The notes below the pieces were generated by a model. It did not search any database, was not told the origin of the DNA, and worked only from the letters and a program-made list of their open reading frames with translations. From the NCBI GenBank assembly GCA_030549495.1, contig JAUIRK010000065.1, positions 382,001 to 446,000 of the forward strand: a DNA stretch of 64,000 bases, in the 5' to 3' direction. Source of the DNA: Nectonema munidae. Taxonomy: Eukaryota > Nematomorpha > Nectonematoida > Nectonematidae. Below are positions 11,311 to 23,199 of this stretch, one piece after another (position 1 is the first letter of the stretch; every line of letters starts with the position of its first letter). A program made the position numbers and the translations under genes.

Positions 11311-11505
11311 TCCACTGCACCACTCAAAATTAAAAAATTTGCTACATAATTAACATAAGAGAAAAAGAAAAAAAAAAAAACAAAAAAAGAAATTTTCACT
11401 TTTTTAAAAAGGAACCGTTTTTTTTTAAAAAAATTTAAAAAAAAAAGAGGGAAAAAAAATAAAGATTAGTTTATATTTTTTAATTTTTTTTAAAAAAAAA
11501 AAAGT

Positions 11506-11543
<38 letters not shown>

Positions 11544-11545
11544 TC
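11296..11545. other. Homopolymer-degraded duplicate, likely assembly artefact
   Basis: This stretch aligns position by position with 11553-11760, sharing ATCCACTGCACCACTCAAAA and the rest of the first 60 bp. From about 11360 on, nearly every base that breaks an A or T run in the right copy is replaced by the run base. For example, GGAAACAAAATAAACTAATA becomes an almost pure A tract, while landmarks such as TTTTCACT, GGAACCG and TTAGTTTATAT stay in register. It ends in a run of more than 30 A. Ordinary mutation does not do this; a low-quality read assembled beside its true copy does. Confidence 0.7.
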
Positions 11546-11960
11546 AATGAAAATACATCCACTGCACCACTCAAAATTAAAAAATTTGCTACATAATTAA
11601 CATAAGAGAGAAAGGAAACAAAATAAACTAATAAAGCAATTTTCACTATTTTAAAATGGAACCGTCTGTTCTCAGAATAATTTCAAAATAATAGGAGGCA
11701 TAAAGAATTAGAGTTTATTTGATATTTTCAAGTTTTTATAAGCAGCAAAAGCCAACCTTTAAGTAGCTAACCCTTATAATTAAAAAATTATTTAAACTAA
11801 CGGTCGACAGACATTTCGCCCCATAGATCATAGGCTATTAGTTTCATCCATATTTGCTTATTATATGACATATGTGTAAAATTATTAAAAAATTTTATAT
11901 TCTTGTTTATTTTATCTCTACTAAATTTTTTCAAATTAAAATTTATCTCTTAATTTTTTA

Positions 11961-12142
11961 GAATTGTCCATGAGACAAAATGTCTTATGAAAATAACGGG
12001 GCGAATTGTCCATGAAACAAAATGTCTTATGGAAATAATGGGCGAATTGTCCATGGGACGAACTGTCTTATGAAAAAAATGGGGCAAATTGTCCGTGGGA
12101 CGAACTGTCTTATGAAAATAATGGGGCGAAATGTCCGAGGAC
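11961..12142. repeat. 42-bp tandem repeat, four copies
   Basis: Four imperfect copies of a roughly 42-bp unit built from GAATTGTCCATGGGAC, GAACTGTCTTATGAAAA and TAATGGGGC, plus a partial fifth. The half-units GTCCAT.GGAC are themselves short palindromes. It is internal to the hAT element; related wording (ACATTTCGCCCCATAGAT) occurs near 11811. Confidence 0.8.
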
Positions 12143-12622
12143 CAAACTAACATAAATCAAAGTATACGAGAAAAGGAAATCATTTGCGTTTTTTGGAATA
12201 TTTCTGTCTACAAATAAAATTCTGACAGCAGTATATTTTTAACAACTGAAACATTTTGTTACGATATTATATTTTTATTATAATCAACAAATTTTGGTAA
12301 AAAATGATTTAATTAATTATGTACAGTGTTACTTATAAAATTTAACAATCGAACATTATAAAAAATATCTCTGCTCAAATATTAAGCAAATAGAGTATTC
12401 TTGCTTTTAAACTGATTAGATAATCAAAATATTCATTCCCAAATAACTATTCAAAAAATTAAAGTTTTCAAATGTTACAAAATGTAGCAAACATAGTGAT
12501 AAAGATTAAGTGATTTTTGTTTAAAAAAAATTCTTAGCGGGAGTCTAACAATATTCATTGATATAAAATTGTAACGATTGAAAACTATTTTAATTTAACT
12601 CTAAATGCAAATTAGACAGAAG

Positions 12623-12818
12623 CAGTGGTGTAGCCAAAAAAAAGTTGATAGAAGGGGACATTAAAAACAAAAAACTTGCGCAACATTATTTATACTTTCT
12701 TAATCCTTTCATTGGAGAAATTTTCAAAAACTGATATCGTATAAGATGCATGGGGGCACCACGAGGTACATAGGAGTGTGGGCACGGTCCCTTATGCCCC
12801 AGCCTAGCTACGTCACTG
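12623..12818. mobile_element. 196-bp hAT-type MITE nested in larger hAT
   Basis: The left end CAGTGGTGTAGCC and right end GCTAGCTACGTCACTG form degenerate inverted termini. The flanks GACAGAAG (12615-12622) and GAGAGAAG (12819-12826) are an 8-bp target duplication with one mismatch. No coding capacity. It is inserted within the 9899-13204 element, so it is younger than that element's ancestor. A related left end is at 15289. Confidence 0.8.
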
Positions 12819-13249
12819 GAGAGAAGAGAACTGAATGAGATAGGAGAGCTTAACAAGAGAAGAGAGCTTGAGTGATGATTGAGTTTTAGCAGAGAAAGCG
12901 GAAGAGAAAAAGAGAGGAGAGAGAAAGAGAATCACTATGACAGAAGATGAGAAAATCTAGTGGATCATCAACATGTGTTTGCTCAATGAGGCGACACTGT
13001 GATAAACATTGCGTACTTATTGTGTGCATATTGAAGCAATGGATTATTATTATTATATAGCTCTCACGCTTCGTCTGTAAAATATGTTCGATAGGAAAAA
13101 TGCGATCATCATACATGTTTTATAAACAAGCAGCAACTCTTACTTATAGAAAATTATTGGGGGCGAAGGTCATTTTCGCCCCGCCCCCTGGATGTGCGCC
13201 CCTGACTCAAAATAAGAACCCATTATTTAAATGGCTTTCTTTAGATTAA

Positions 13250-13379
13250 CCCGTTATCGGCCAGAATAAGCAGACGATATCTAATGTAAAGCAGAAGATT
13301 TGTATTAAAAAGCATTTATAAAAGCAGACGATTCATATTTTTGTAAAGTCGACATATGTCGACTGTGGTCGATAAGCGG
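13250..13379. mobile_element. TTAA-flanked MITE, family A, copy 2
   Basis: 130 bp between TTAA at 13246-13249 and 13380-13383. The ends are CCCGTTATCGGCCA and TGGTCGATAAGCGG. The interior is about 90% identical to copy 1 by eye, including the intact palindrome GTCGACATATGTCGAC. It lies about 40 bp outside the right end of the large hAT. Confidence 0.88.
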
Positions 13380-13383
13380 TTAA

Positions 13384-14930
13384 GGAGATTAATTATCTGT
13401 ACTATTAAAGATGCAACTGATTTCAAAAAAGAGGCATTTTCAACGTAACTTCAAAAACAAGTTCAATTTTGTTAAAATTATTTTTGTTCAGTAATAGTTT
13501 CTGGTCTAGCTTCACATAATAGATCATAAAAAACATGTAATGACGAACACAATTCTCATTTTGAAATATAGTTATAACTAGGGGCAACAAAAGTTGACAT
13601 ATAAATCCTTGAAAAAGTTGACTTTATTTGTAAAAAATTGACAAAAATTATTCTATAAATCACCTTTGTCAATTATTATTAACATTATTATTGTAAGATA
13701 CCATCTAATATTTTTAAGTATTCTTTTGAAAAGGAGTCATCTTTGGACAAAAGCTCTTTAATCACTGGAATTTATCTTTCCCTAGTGTTGCCTGTGCTAG
13801 AGAAGAGATATATATTTTTTTTCATATGTTCCTTATTTTTACCACATACAGTATCTTGAAATTCGATATTTCTACATAGAGGATCATATGTATATCACGC
13901 CCCTTATATTTTGCAAATTCCGTTAACAAGTTTCGCATTCTAAAATTTTAAAGGACGACTCGTAGTTCAAAGTGAAAACAAAATGTTGAAATGTATCATA
14001 TGGTAGGTTTTCTTTTTACACATAAAAATTACACACTCACATTAATGATCGATTAAAATACACAAGAATGTTTATCGATAGACCTTGCGTTGCAAAATAT
14101 GAAAGGTCTTTATTTTACCATATTTGAGTTTTGCTTGTATAGTTTATTAAAATATGTAAATTTTATTATCTATATTTCTTTGTATATTTCCAATTTAAAA
14201 TAGTAATTAAAACTATTGAAAAGTAATTATTTTAATGAATACAAGTAAAAAGTGTATATTATTCAATCTACGATAGATGATATAAAAGGTTCAAAATTAC
14301 ATTCTTAGACGAGTATTTGGTTTTGTTTACACTTAAACAATAATCAAAAATGTTTTACGTCAGTATGTATGTGCTGCTATTAATATTTCGAATAGAACTA
14401 ACATTCCTACTGAATAGAAACTAACAATGGCATTGTGCCATGAGGAAGTTGCAAGATTTTTTAAAAGAATGGACACGTTTGAAATATCACTAAAAACTCA
14501 GTCATAAAATAAAAGAGTTTTTGGATCAATTGGAAAATATTTTGATATAGCTCTTGTATTCTATTAATTAACATCGTTACAAAGCAGTAGCGTAGCAATG
14601 ACGTAGCCAGTGGTGCACTACTCTATTTTTATTCTCTAAAAATTTATAGCGATTATAAATTTATAGTAAATATTAATAATGTTAATGTTTTCCATTAGTT
14701 CCTTCTACTAATACTGCAAAAAATATAAGGTAATAAAATATTAAAAATTAAAAGTATTATAACTAGCAAATAAAGTTAAATTTATGACCAAAAATATTTT
14801 TCAAAACACGTACTTAAGGCTAAGCAAGAAATAAAAGAATAAATATTAAAAAAATAAAATTAATATATTATTTTAACTATATTAAAGAAGTTTAATGCTA
14901 TCTAAATATTCTTAACAACCGTGGGTGTGT
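13384..14930. other. AT-rich sequence, no supported gene
   Basis: No supported gene. On the minus strand around 13690-13800 a short run translates as a plausible helix (VIKELLSKDDSFSKEYLKIL) but is interrupted by stops and is probably a transposon scrap. A degenerate CAGTAGCGTAGC end lies at about 14587. Confidence 0.4.
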
Positions 14931-14934
14931 TTTC

Positions 14935-15052
14935 ATTGACAAGGCACTGATGTACAGCTTATGTCAAACTATGAACCAATTGGTATCGATGAGAAATTGA
15001 CACAGAGGCTTCCGTGCTGAGTCCATCATCTCAACCAACCTGCAATGTCAAA
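14935..15052 (+). repeat. Dispersed repeat, copy 2
   Basis: Homologous in opposite orientation to 11190-11310. Shared blocks include TTTTCATTG, ACTGATGTAC, CTTATGTCAAACTATGA, TATCGATGAG, GCTTCCGTGCT and CATCTCAACCAACCTG. Copies 3.7 kb apart in inverted orientation could recombine. Confidence 0.7.
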
Positions 15053-15288
15053 ACTAGTTCTCAATAAACTTCTCAAAAATAATAGACTTAGTTGAATCTT
15101 CTTTTATCAATATATATTATTTTATCAATATTTTATTTTATGAATATATTTTGTTTCCTTTCTTCCAGGGTAAGCGATTTTTGTTCTTCGTAATAAGCTT
15201 ATAGGCAAAAATGAAAGAATCTATTCTTTGTGATATTAGAGATTTTTATTTTTGAACTATGGTTTTCAACTTATCACATGCATGCCAG

Positions 15289-15370
15289 TGGCGTAGCCAA
15301 AAAATGGAAGTTGGGAGGGCATGCAAGGAATTTAGGGGGGGGGGGGCATGCAAGGAATTTAGGGGGGTAA
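15289..15370 (+). mobile_element. Solo hAT-type end with G-rich tandem
   Basis: CAGTGGCGTAGCCAAAAAATGG matches the end of the MITE at 12623. It is followed by two copies of GGCATGCAAGGAATTTAGGG separated by a G run of about 12. No matching right end is found, so the element is truncated or its partner has decayed. Confidence 0.5.
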
Positions 15371-15897
15371 GCATATTGGAAATAAAAATGCAATTCGATT
15401 TTAAAAGAGAAAGAAGACAGTACAAAAAATAGGAATGAAAGAAGGTATAAGAAAGAACGGGCGTTTAAAGTAATGTTTTAAATATAATAAGGTGATGTGA
15501 ACAGTTGATGAATATAATGTTCGAAATTTTATCATAAAATTGTTTCGCCCATAGATGGATGGAGGTTAATTAAAATAAGACAGTATTCGCGCGTGTTTAC
15601 GTTACACCCACACGCTCCCTGAGAAATAAGAAATAAATAAAAACGGACGCCTCACATGAATTATGATAAGTTAAAGGAATAATAAATATTCATAATTTTA
15701 AAAAAAAAGTAATGTTTTAAATTTCCGTTATATTTAAATTTACTACGCCAATCATTAAATTAGATTGTATCTGATAATAAGAAAGAAATAATGAAAAAGG
15801 AAGACTTGACAAAAAGAAGAAGAAGAAGAAAACTCTTTGCAAAAAAAATTTCTATCCAAGCAGTATTAACGCTTCTTTTCTTTCTTATTAATGAACT

Positions 15898-15990
15898 ATC
15901 TAACCAACTAATTAACTAACTTACTAATCAATTAACTAACACACTATCTAACTAAAAAAACAAAGTAATGAACTGAATTATGAACTAACT
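15898..15990 (+). repeat. Degenerate CTAA tetranucleotide tract
   Basis: Repeated CTAACTAA and CTAATTAACTAA words with interruptions (ACACACTATCTAACTAA). It is a simple-sequence tract without apparent function. Confidence 0.7.
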
Positions 15991-18900
15991 AACGTTTGAT
16001 TTCTCATTACTTTGAACATTATTTAAATAGTGACAAATTTCGTAAAGTTTTGAGTTGTCGTTATTACTATTTAATTGTGGCACTACTTTAATGTGTCGAT
16101 CTTTAGAAAATTATGGAGGAACAAATTTTGTCATTTCTTTGAATTGTGACTCTTTTGAACCTATTCCAAAATTAAACATAAATAAACAGTACCACATATA
16201 ATAACAGGTCACATGACTAATTTACAACGGATACTAAAACAAGTCTATCTAAATATTTTCATAAAAATACATACATACTTTAAAACCCAGACACTTTTGT
16301 ATTCTGGTGAACCAGAAATATAAACTTGAATATATTTATCACTCTCCTAAATGCAAAAACACATTAAAAAACATCATAATTAATGACTAGACTATGCCAT
16401 GATTTTAAAAATATAATATAAAATCAAAATTAGCCACAAATAAATATATGAACACAAAAAAATACAAAAAAATTTCGATCTAAATTCTCATGGTTATAAA
16501 TATTCTTTGGCTACACGTTCTTTGCTCATTGGCAACTTTAATTTTTTTTATCCTAATACGTTTTCAGTATACGAATAAATATCTTTGGTGATTGTCAAAA
16601 CATTCGAAACCAAAATCGAGGATTAATTTCGAGGTTATTTTATCTTAAAATTACAGCTTATAATTTCTGTAATTTAGGTTTTCACGCTTTAACGAAGAAC
16701 CGTTACCTCTATATCGAAAAGCAGAAAAATATTCCTTGAGAAAGTATTCATAATAATTAATTTATAGTACACTAGTAAATATTTAGTTACAGTTGTCGAC
16801 TCGTTAGAGTTAATTCACAAATACATATTTGATCACTTGTTTACTCCTATAGAGAAAAACACATACAAAGTAATTAAAATCCGCGTATATTGCAACAATC
16901 TTATATTTGGCTAACAATTAGGTCTGAGAAATTGAAATGATAAATAAGTATATAAATGAAGTAAAAAATATACTTCTTATTTAAAGTTGATATGATATAT
17001 GAAAAAAGCAATACATAAAATCACATATGCTGTGCAAATGTAAACTTAATTTTGCAGACAAATTTGACATGTGTGAAATATTATCAAATAAGTTTAACGA
17101 TTTGGGTTTTTGAAAAATTATTTTTTAAATAAAGAAAAGTTTTTCGTTTTATGTATCCATACTGTTGTGTATAGCTTTTTTTATATTCTTTAAAAAGTAT
17201 TCCTTAGAAATTTCAATTCTATTTTCCGGAAAAAATTATTTTATCAAGAAAAACCCTATTCGTACTGTCTCACAGAGGTTTGAAAAAAACTTAATTGTAT
17301 CCACAGGATTCTTAGTTCCATTAATGCAAGTTCTTTATTCCCTGCAGTCCTCTCTCTCTCGCCTATTTCTTCTATGTTATATTTTATCTGCTTTTTCTTA
17401 AATGTGTTTTAAATTTTAATATTTTTGAAACACTGTAATGAAACACATGATATGTAAAATTATGCAAAACTTTAGAGCACGTATAATATTTTTTCATTTG
17501 AAAACATTTAAGCAAGGGCAATAATAAAAACTTTTACGGGTGTGGGTGAAACAAGAACTGGATGGGGGTGAAACAAGAACAATGATGGAGGCTCGTGCCA
17601 CTAAAATATATAGGTAGCTATATAATATTTCTTAACAATTTTTTTTAAAGTTAAGCACTATTTTTTTTTCCAAATTTTTGTTTCCATTTTATTCTAGCAT
17701 TTACAAGGCTCGCTTTTTGAATTTAATTTTTCAAATTTATTACCAAAGTATATTTAAAAAATTTATAATTTATTTTTTAAATATATAATTCTTTCTTTCT
17801 AAAATTAAGCCTCAAAGGTTTTTAGCATATTGATTCAGCTTAACAGGTGGAGATCAGGGATGTGATCGCCAAAACTCCCAACTTTTAAACCTAATGCTGC
17901 AAACATCGGTCCATGAGACTTGTTTATTTTAAAAGTTTTATTTTTATATTGAATATTCTGAAATAAGTTTTTTTAATTTTGAAAATGCTTTCTTTATCCT
18001 TATTTATTGTAAAAACAATAAAAAGTGTGCATTATTGGTAAACATGGGACTAAAAGGTCTATTAATTATATTTATACTTCTTATAACATATCTATTAAAT
18101 TGAATAGCTAAAATTTAGAAAAATTGTTTGTGAATAATAATTAAAGGATACAGAAATATTTTTTGTTCTGAAAAATATAGCAAAAAAAATTCCAAAAAAA
18201 AATCTACAACTCCTTATGTATTACATATAACATAACTTGTTTCTTTTTTTTGTAAAATAACAGCAATTGCTTAAGGTAACAATTGCAAAGATACGTTAAA
18301 AAATAGATGTATAATATTCTTAAAATGGAAAAATATTTTATTGATGTCGTCTCGCATAAGTTTTTTCAGCAAATCATCTGAGATTTTACACAGTTTATTT
18401 GAGTAGTTAAAGAAATGCCAAAAATAATTTTTTGGATTATTGAGTAAGATTCGTTATAACCAATGTCGGAACACCAGGTTTGGAAATTCGGATGAAAAAT
18501 ATCCAACTCTGTTTCGGACTTCTCCATAATCCTACTCCAAATACTTAAAGCTTAAGAAACTCTTCCCTTTCGACTTAGACTAAAGAAGGGTCTCTTCTTA
18601 TGCTTACAAAAATTGTTTTTTAACACTTAATAAAACTGACTCCTACTTCTAAATTTTATTAGATACCTTTTTTCGTCATCAAAGTGATTGTACAAAAGAA
18701 TTATTAGAAGCATTTATTCACAAGGTAAAAATATTGGGTAGGGGAGGGAGGGGGCTCAGTGTCCCTTGAAATTTCCACGCCCCCCCCTTTAATTTATTAT
18801 TCAACTCCCTATTCTTCAAAATTTCTATAGATATTAGTTTTAAAAATGCGGGTTCTCTCATTTGCTTTTGTTTTCGGTGAAAAATTAGTTATAAAAACTT

Positions 18901-19620
18901 TTATTTTTTTTGTCAGCTTTATAAATGTTTGACACAGAGGCGTACCGACTGGAGGGCAAAGATTTAGTAAAAAACAAATAAGATAAGGCTTAAAATAGTG
19001 AATGGTATAACAGCCATTTGTGAATTTATTTACAATCAAACAGGAATAAAGATGTGTATAATGGATACACTCATGATGTAATCTGAAAATATCATATAAA
19101 AATGTAAGCTTGTTTGAATTTTTTTATCAAATCTTTTGGAGATCGCTTGGGGGTGAAATCCTACGAAAGAATACATGGATTTATCGAAATAAAAATTAGA
19201 GTTTCTTAGAGTAGGGCCCTGCATTCGCTGGTGAACGAGCTTTTTCTAGATTGAAAAGGATGTGCACTTCTTATAGAAGTTATTGTACGCAGGAAAGAAG
19301 AGTCTTTGATCTTTGTTTCTTCCATGCGTGAATATACTAAAGGAATATCCAAAGGAGAATAAAGAGTTTAGTTTGAATTAAAAACGTCTATTGTTTTAAG
19401 ATATAAATTTAAATAGTTTTATTGTATTTCTATAAGAAATACAATTCATTAGATGTTTGTTTCTAATGTTGTAATTTACATCACAGCGCTCATTAATTAA
19501 GATGTTAAGTAGTCGATGTGCTACTTTATATCGCCGTTATTTTTCTGAGTTTAAAGAACTAAATAGATTCTTACGGTACGAAAAAATGGACTTAAAATGG
19601 GAATTTTCTTTTCGAACCGT
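15991..19620. other. AT-rich intergenic sequence, no gene recognised
   Basis: The open stretches here are compositional. A short duplicated word (GGGTGAAACAAGAAC, near 17546-17580) and G- or C-rich transposon-like edges (18735-18790, and 18935-18955 GAGGCGTACCGACTGGAGGG) suggest decayed hAT ends, but none can be paired. Confidence 0.45.
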
Positions 19621-19845
19621 AACTTAGGCCCAGGGGCGCACATCCTCAAAATTGGAATGGGGGGTGAACTTTTTTTTTTATAATTTTCAAAATTTATTAT
19701 AAATGAATTTTTGTCCGATGAACAGACCCGCATTATAACCCGATATTATACTTGCACTGTAAGCTCTCAATCCAACCACAACTGCACAGATTTTATGAAG
19801 ACAAATTACCTTGTTTGTAATTCTGATTTCATTAACCTTCTAGCT

Positions 19846-21710
19846 CAGTGGTTTTCAAATTAGAGTCCGCATGCCGCGAAGAAGTTTCATGGGGATCGAG
19901 AAGGGGACACTGAGTGAATCGGTTTTTCGTAAAATATTGCACCCATATTTGGTCATTTGCCATTTTTGCCAATAAATCTCAGTTAAAAAGAATAAATAAG
20001 TTAGTCTTTGAATTGAGTACTATTTTTCTCTTTTATTGCTTTTCAGGACTAAATGTGAATTTTTCTTAATCGCTAAAAATGAAATATGACAACTCGCACT
20101 TTAAATTTCATTTTACTGCATTAAAGTCTGGTGGTGAAGAGGAACATAAGTGTCCTTTGTGCTAGCATCCACTTTTTTAAAGCCAGTCAAGTGAAGCACT
20201 TGAGTTCGGTAAAATAAAACTATTGGCTGAACGATTGCACAAATTCATGTTTGATAAATAGCATAGAAATGGTTTTGCAAAATATAAAGTATGATGGGAA
20301 AAGTTTCAAAAAATCAAAGAACATAGCAGAACAGTTGATATTACCTTGCTGCAAAGATATATTGAATGTGCTAAGAAGTTCTGAAGTTGTAAAATTGAAG
20401 CATATCTTCCTGTCAAACGATACCGTTAGAAGGCTAATAGGAGAGATGACTGATCACATGTCAGACGTTGTTTTATTGATTCGGAATGCGATTTTCACCT
20501 TTTTTCCTCAGATTGATGAAACGATGGATGCTAAAAACTCATCTTAGCCTTGCGTTTACGTACAATGTGTATATATGACAAGAACTTGATAGACACTTTT
20601 TTATTTTGCTAAACTCAGCAATAGAACACCTGTAAGAAAAACATTTGACAAGGGGATATCTTATTTTACACCACATGGTATTAAGCCGGAATCTGGCTAA
20701 GCAAAAATCTCCAGATGTAATTGGTACCCAGTACGCTGAGCCATAAAACCATACCCGATGAGTTGAGAAATGTTTTCAATGAAGTCATTAAAGCAGTGTA
20801 TTTCATTAAAGCAAATGCTTCAACTCTTCTTTGTTTTCAATTTGAAAAACTCTTGCTGCACTCAAACGTTTTTCCAAAAGAAAATTTCCTTGGAATACTA
20901 TGGAAAGAAATCTAGCAATTTCGGGAAGGCAAACTTGACATGCATGTAGAATTTTCTGATGTCCGCTTTCGTATATTTCTATCATTTTTAGTGAACATAT
21001 TTGAATATATGAATTCCTTTAACCTTGCGCTGCAAGGGAAAGAGATCAGAGTACTCCATTGTAATTAAAAAAAATGACAACTTTTGAAATGAAGCTAGGA
21101 TAATTGCATTCTTTGACCAGAAAAATTTTGCTAGATTTTTGAAACATAGAACACCGTATAGCATGCCAAGAAATTTCTCTTTATTTTCATCTTCAAAAAT
21201 TTGAAAAATACTATCAATTTTTTAAAAATCCGTTTATAATCTCGATTAGTAATCTATCCTCAGAAGACTTCTTAATTAAAGAACAGTTTATTGATTTGGC
21301 TAACGATTGAGGAGGTGCAAAACATGTTTTTCTGAAAATCTCATAGCGATTTTTCGATTGAAATGGAAAAAGTTCTATGCTTGCAAAGATTGCTCTGATT
21401 CTATTTGCCACTACATATGAGTGTGAGCAAGCGTTTTCCATGCTACTTCCCCTTGAAACCAAATCCCGAAACAGATTGGTAGTGACTGTGATTAAAGATA
21501 TAATAGTTGCATTGGCCAAAACATAGCCAAATTTAGGCAAACTTTTACATTAATTTGGATTGTTCAGAAAATTTTTGAATAAACAACGGATACTTTAGCA
21601 GAGTAGTTTATATGTTGATTTATTTTTTAAATGAGATCCCGAGCTATTAAAAAATTATAGTTAAAAATTTCCGATACGCCAAAAATTTTTAGAAAGTTTG
21701 TGAACAACTA
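19846..21710 (+). mobile_element. Inner hAT element of ZBED5/FAM200-like type
   Basis: The left end CAGTGGTTTTCAAATTAGAG and the degraded right end AGAAAGTTTGTGAACAACTA are roughly inverted. The flanks TTCTAGCT and TTTAAGCT agree at six of eight positions. It encloses a decayed transposase on the same strand. The boundaries are less certain than those of the outer element. Confidence 0.55.
20251..21535 (+). pseudogene. hAT transposase, ZBED5/FAM200A-like, decayed
   Basis: Three regions in order match this hAT clade. The first, at 20251-20547, has AEQLILPCCKDI, LSNDTVRRLIGEMTDHM and FPQIDETMDA, the start of the RNase H fold with the first catalytic Asp region. The second, at 20721-21045, has KAVYFIKANA and NIFEYMNSFNLALQGKE. 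The third, around 21410-21530, is a broken C-terminal dimerisation block reading like ESGFSALTS...TKYRNRL in mixed frames. Many stops and frameshifts show it is dead. Family members are about 550-650 aa and carry an N-terminal BED finger that I do not see here. Confidence 0.75.
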
Positions 21711-22849
21711 TTTAAGCTCAACAATTTAACAAAATCAGATGTAATTAGGTCTTTATCCCTCTTTATTACAGCTTACTAGTTATTGAAACGGATGGTCATA
21801 GTCTACCTGTATAGTCTATGAGATATGCTATACTCTAACCAAGTGAAAGTTTTATACCATGACTAAAAATATTCTCTTTTGTAAATCTTTAGGGAGCTGA
21901 ATTTTTGGTTGAACCGATTTTATATTTTGTGTTCGAAGGTTAAACATGTCTTTGTCTTCTAAAGACCATATGGAAAGGGTTGTATTAGAGGACTTATTGG
22001 TAATACAGTCAGGTCAGATCTCATTTATTCGACAACCCCACTATCCAATGCAATATTGATTAGGAGCTAAAAGATATTTCTCAGCCTCTCACCTCACTAA
22101 TTGTCAACAAGCTTGGTTCATATCAAATGAATTGGATATGGGGATTGATTACTCTGTACTGAAATGCATTGTTGCTTAAAATTAAATTTTTAAATTTTTA
22201 ACAACGAAATCTTACCAAGCTTGATTAGTAACACAGAAAAACAAAGAATTATCTTATATAATCTTCATATTCTACCTTACACATATATTCAGTCAGTTAA
22301 GTAATTAATAGGGATAAAAATTTTTAGCCTTAAATTATAGAGTTCTTACATAGTTATGTGCTATAAAAATATTCGCCTCCCTCAAAAATGCATGGGCTCT
22401 TATTCAAATGACTGGCTACATTACTGCCTCTAATCAAATATAGCTCAAATTTGCAATACTATAACAAAGAAGTGAACGTTATTGAATGAAAATAGATTTT
22501 AAATATTCATTCTTAGACTTAACCTTAAAACATGAAAAGTAATAACGAAAATCTACTCAGAAGACAAACAAGCCTAATAAATACTATAAAAAGATATATA
22601 ATTCTGAAAATTGAAAATTATTGAGGAGGGGGTCGAAAGGTCGGCCCCCTGGAAGTCACATTTGGGGGGGGGGGGGGGGCATCGCCACCCAGATGTGCGT
22701 CCCTGTTTAGGCCATCACTTATTAAAACTAAAAAGTTATGGGAAAGTTTTTTTTACCAAATCAGATGATTGAGCTTGCGTTGACAAAAAGACTATAACTT
22801 TTTAAATAGATATCATCGTCATCATCATCATTTTTTATAGTCAATATTT

Positions 22850-23165
22850 TTCCACCATTACCAAGGGTTACTGACTTTCCATCCATCGTTTGGATATTCA
22901 CCATCGATAGTTTCCACTTTAATTTTGGTCTGCCGTTACTTAGAACGCCGTCAACTTCAGACTTCCAAGCTCATTTTATACGACATCATTGTCTTATATC
23001 AAATTATGTCTCAACCACCTTAAACGTCCCTGCTTCACAGTTTCCACACTTGTATTTTTCAGCCCCCGTCTTTTCATGAGTTGTTCAGTCTTCAAATTAT
23101 CATCCAACTTCACTCCACGCATTTTCTATAACATGTTTCTTTCAGCTCTTCTCAAAATATTTTCT
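22850..23165 (-). pseudogene. LINE endonuclease-RT C-terminal tail, decayed
   Basis: Read on the minus strand, 23165 to 22930 gives LRRAERNML, MRGVKLDDNLKTEQLMKR, then SVETVKQGRLRWLRH, with GRPKLKW near 22920 in another frame. RLRWxxH followed by GRPxxxW is the typical C-terminal end of non-LTR endonuclease-reverse-transcriptase proteins. A full copy would extend to higher coordinates but nothing is readable there, so it is a 5'-truncated, mutated insertion. Confidence 0.65.
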
Positions 23166-23199
23166 TCTAATGACGTTATGGTTGATGTTTGAGAATCAT

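Larger units (their letters stand above)
9899..13204. mobile_element. Non-autonomous hAT element with perfect target duplication
   Basis: A 3.3-kb element with terminal inverted sequence CAGGGGCGCACATCC at the left and its complement GGATGTGCGCCCCTG at the right. It is flanked by identical 8-bp direct repeats ACTCAAAA (9891-9898 and 13205-13212), the hAT signature. G-rich subterminal sequence lies just inside the left end and C-rich sequence just inside the right end. No transposase is recognisable inside. The interior is AT-rich, with tandem repeats (10163-10280, 11961-12142), a suspect homopolymer-rich duplication (11296-11545) and a nested MITE (12623-12818). The perfect target duplication implies fairly recent insertion. 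A second family member spans 19631-22705. Confidence 0.92.
19631..22705. mobile_element. hAT element, CAGGGGCGCAC family, copy 2
   Basis: The left end CAGGGGCGCACATCCTCAAA is identical to that of the element at 9899. The right end is ATGTGCGTCCCTG. The flanks CTTAGGCC (19623-19630) and TTTAGGCC (22706-22713) are an 8-bp target duplication with one change. Subterminal G tracts occur at 19658-19664 and 22664-22680. A second hAT (19846-21710) is inserted inside, so the transposase remnants belong to the inner element rather than clearly to this one. Length 3.1 kb. Confidence 0.88.

Noticed and set aside
17165-17401. 78-codon ORF with hydrophobic ends
   Set aside because: F/L/S-rich chance translation of AT-rich DNA; non-ATG start and no conserved features.
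21214-21540. 108-codon minus-strand ORF
   Set aside because: Antisense shadow of the plus-strand hAT transposase remnant.
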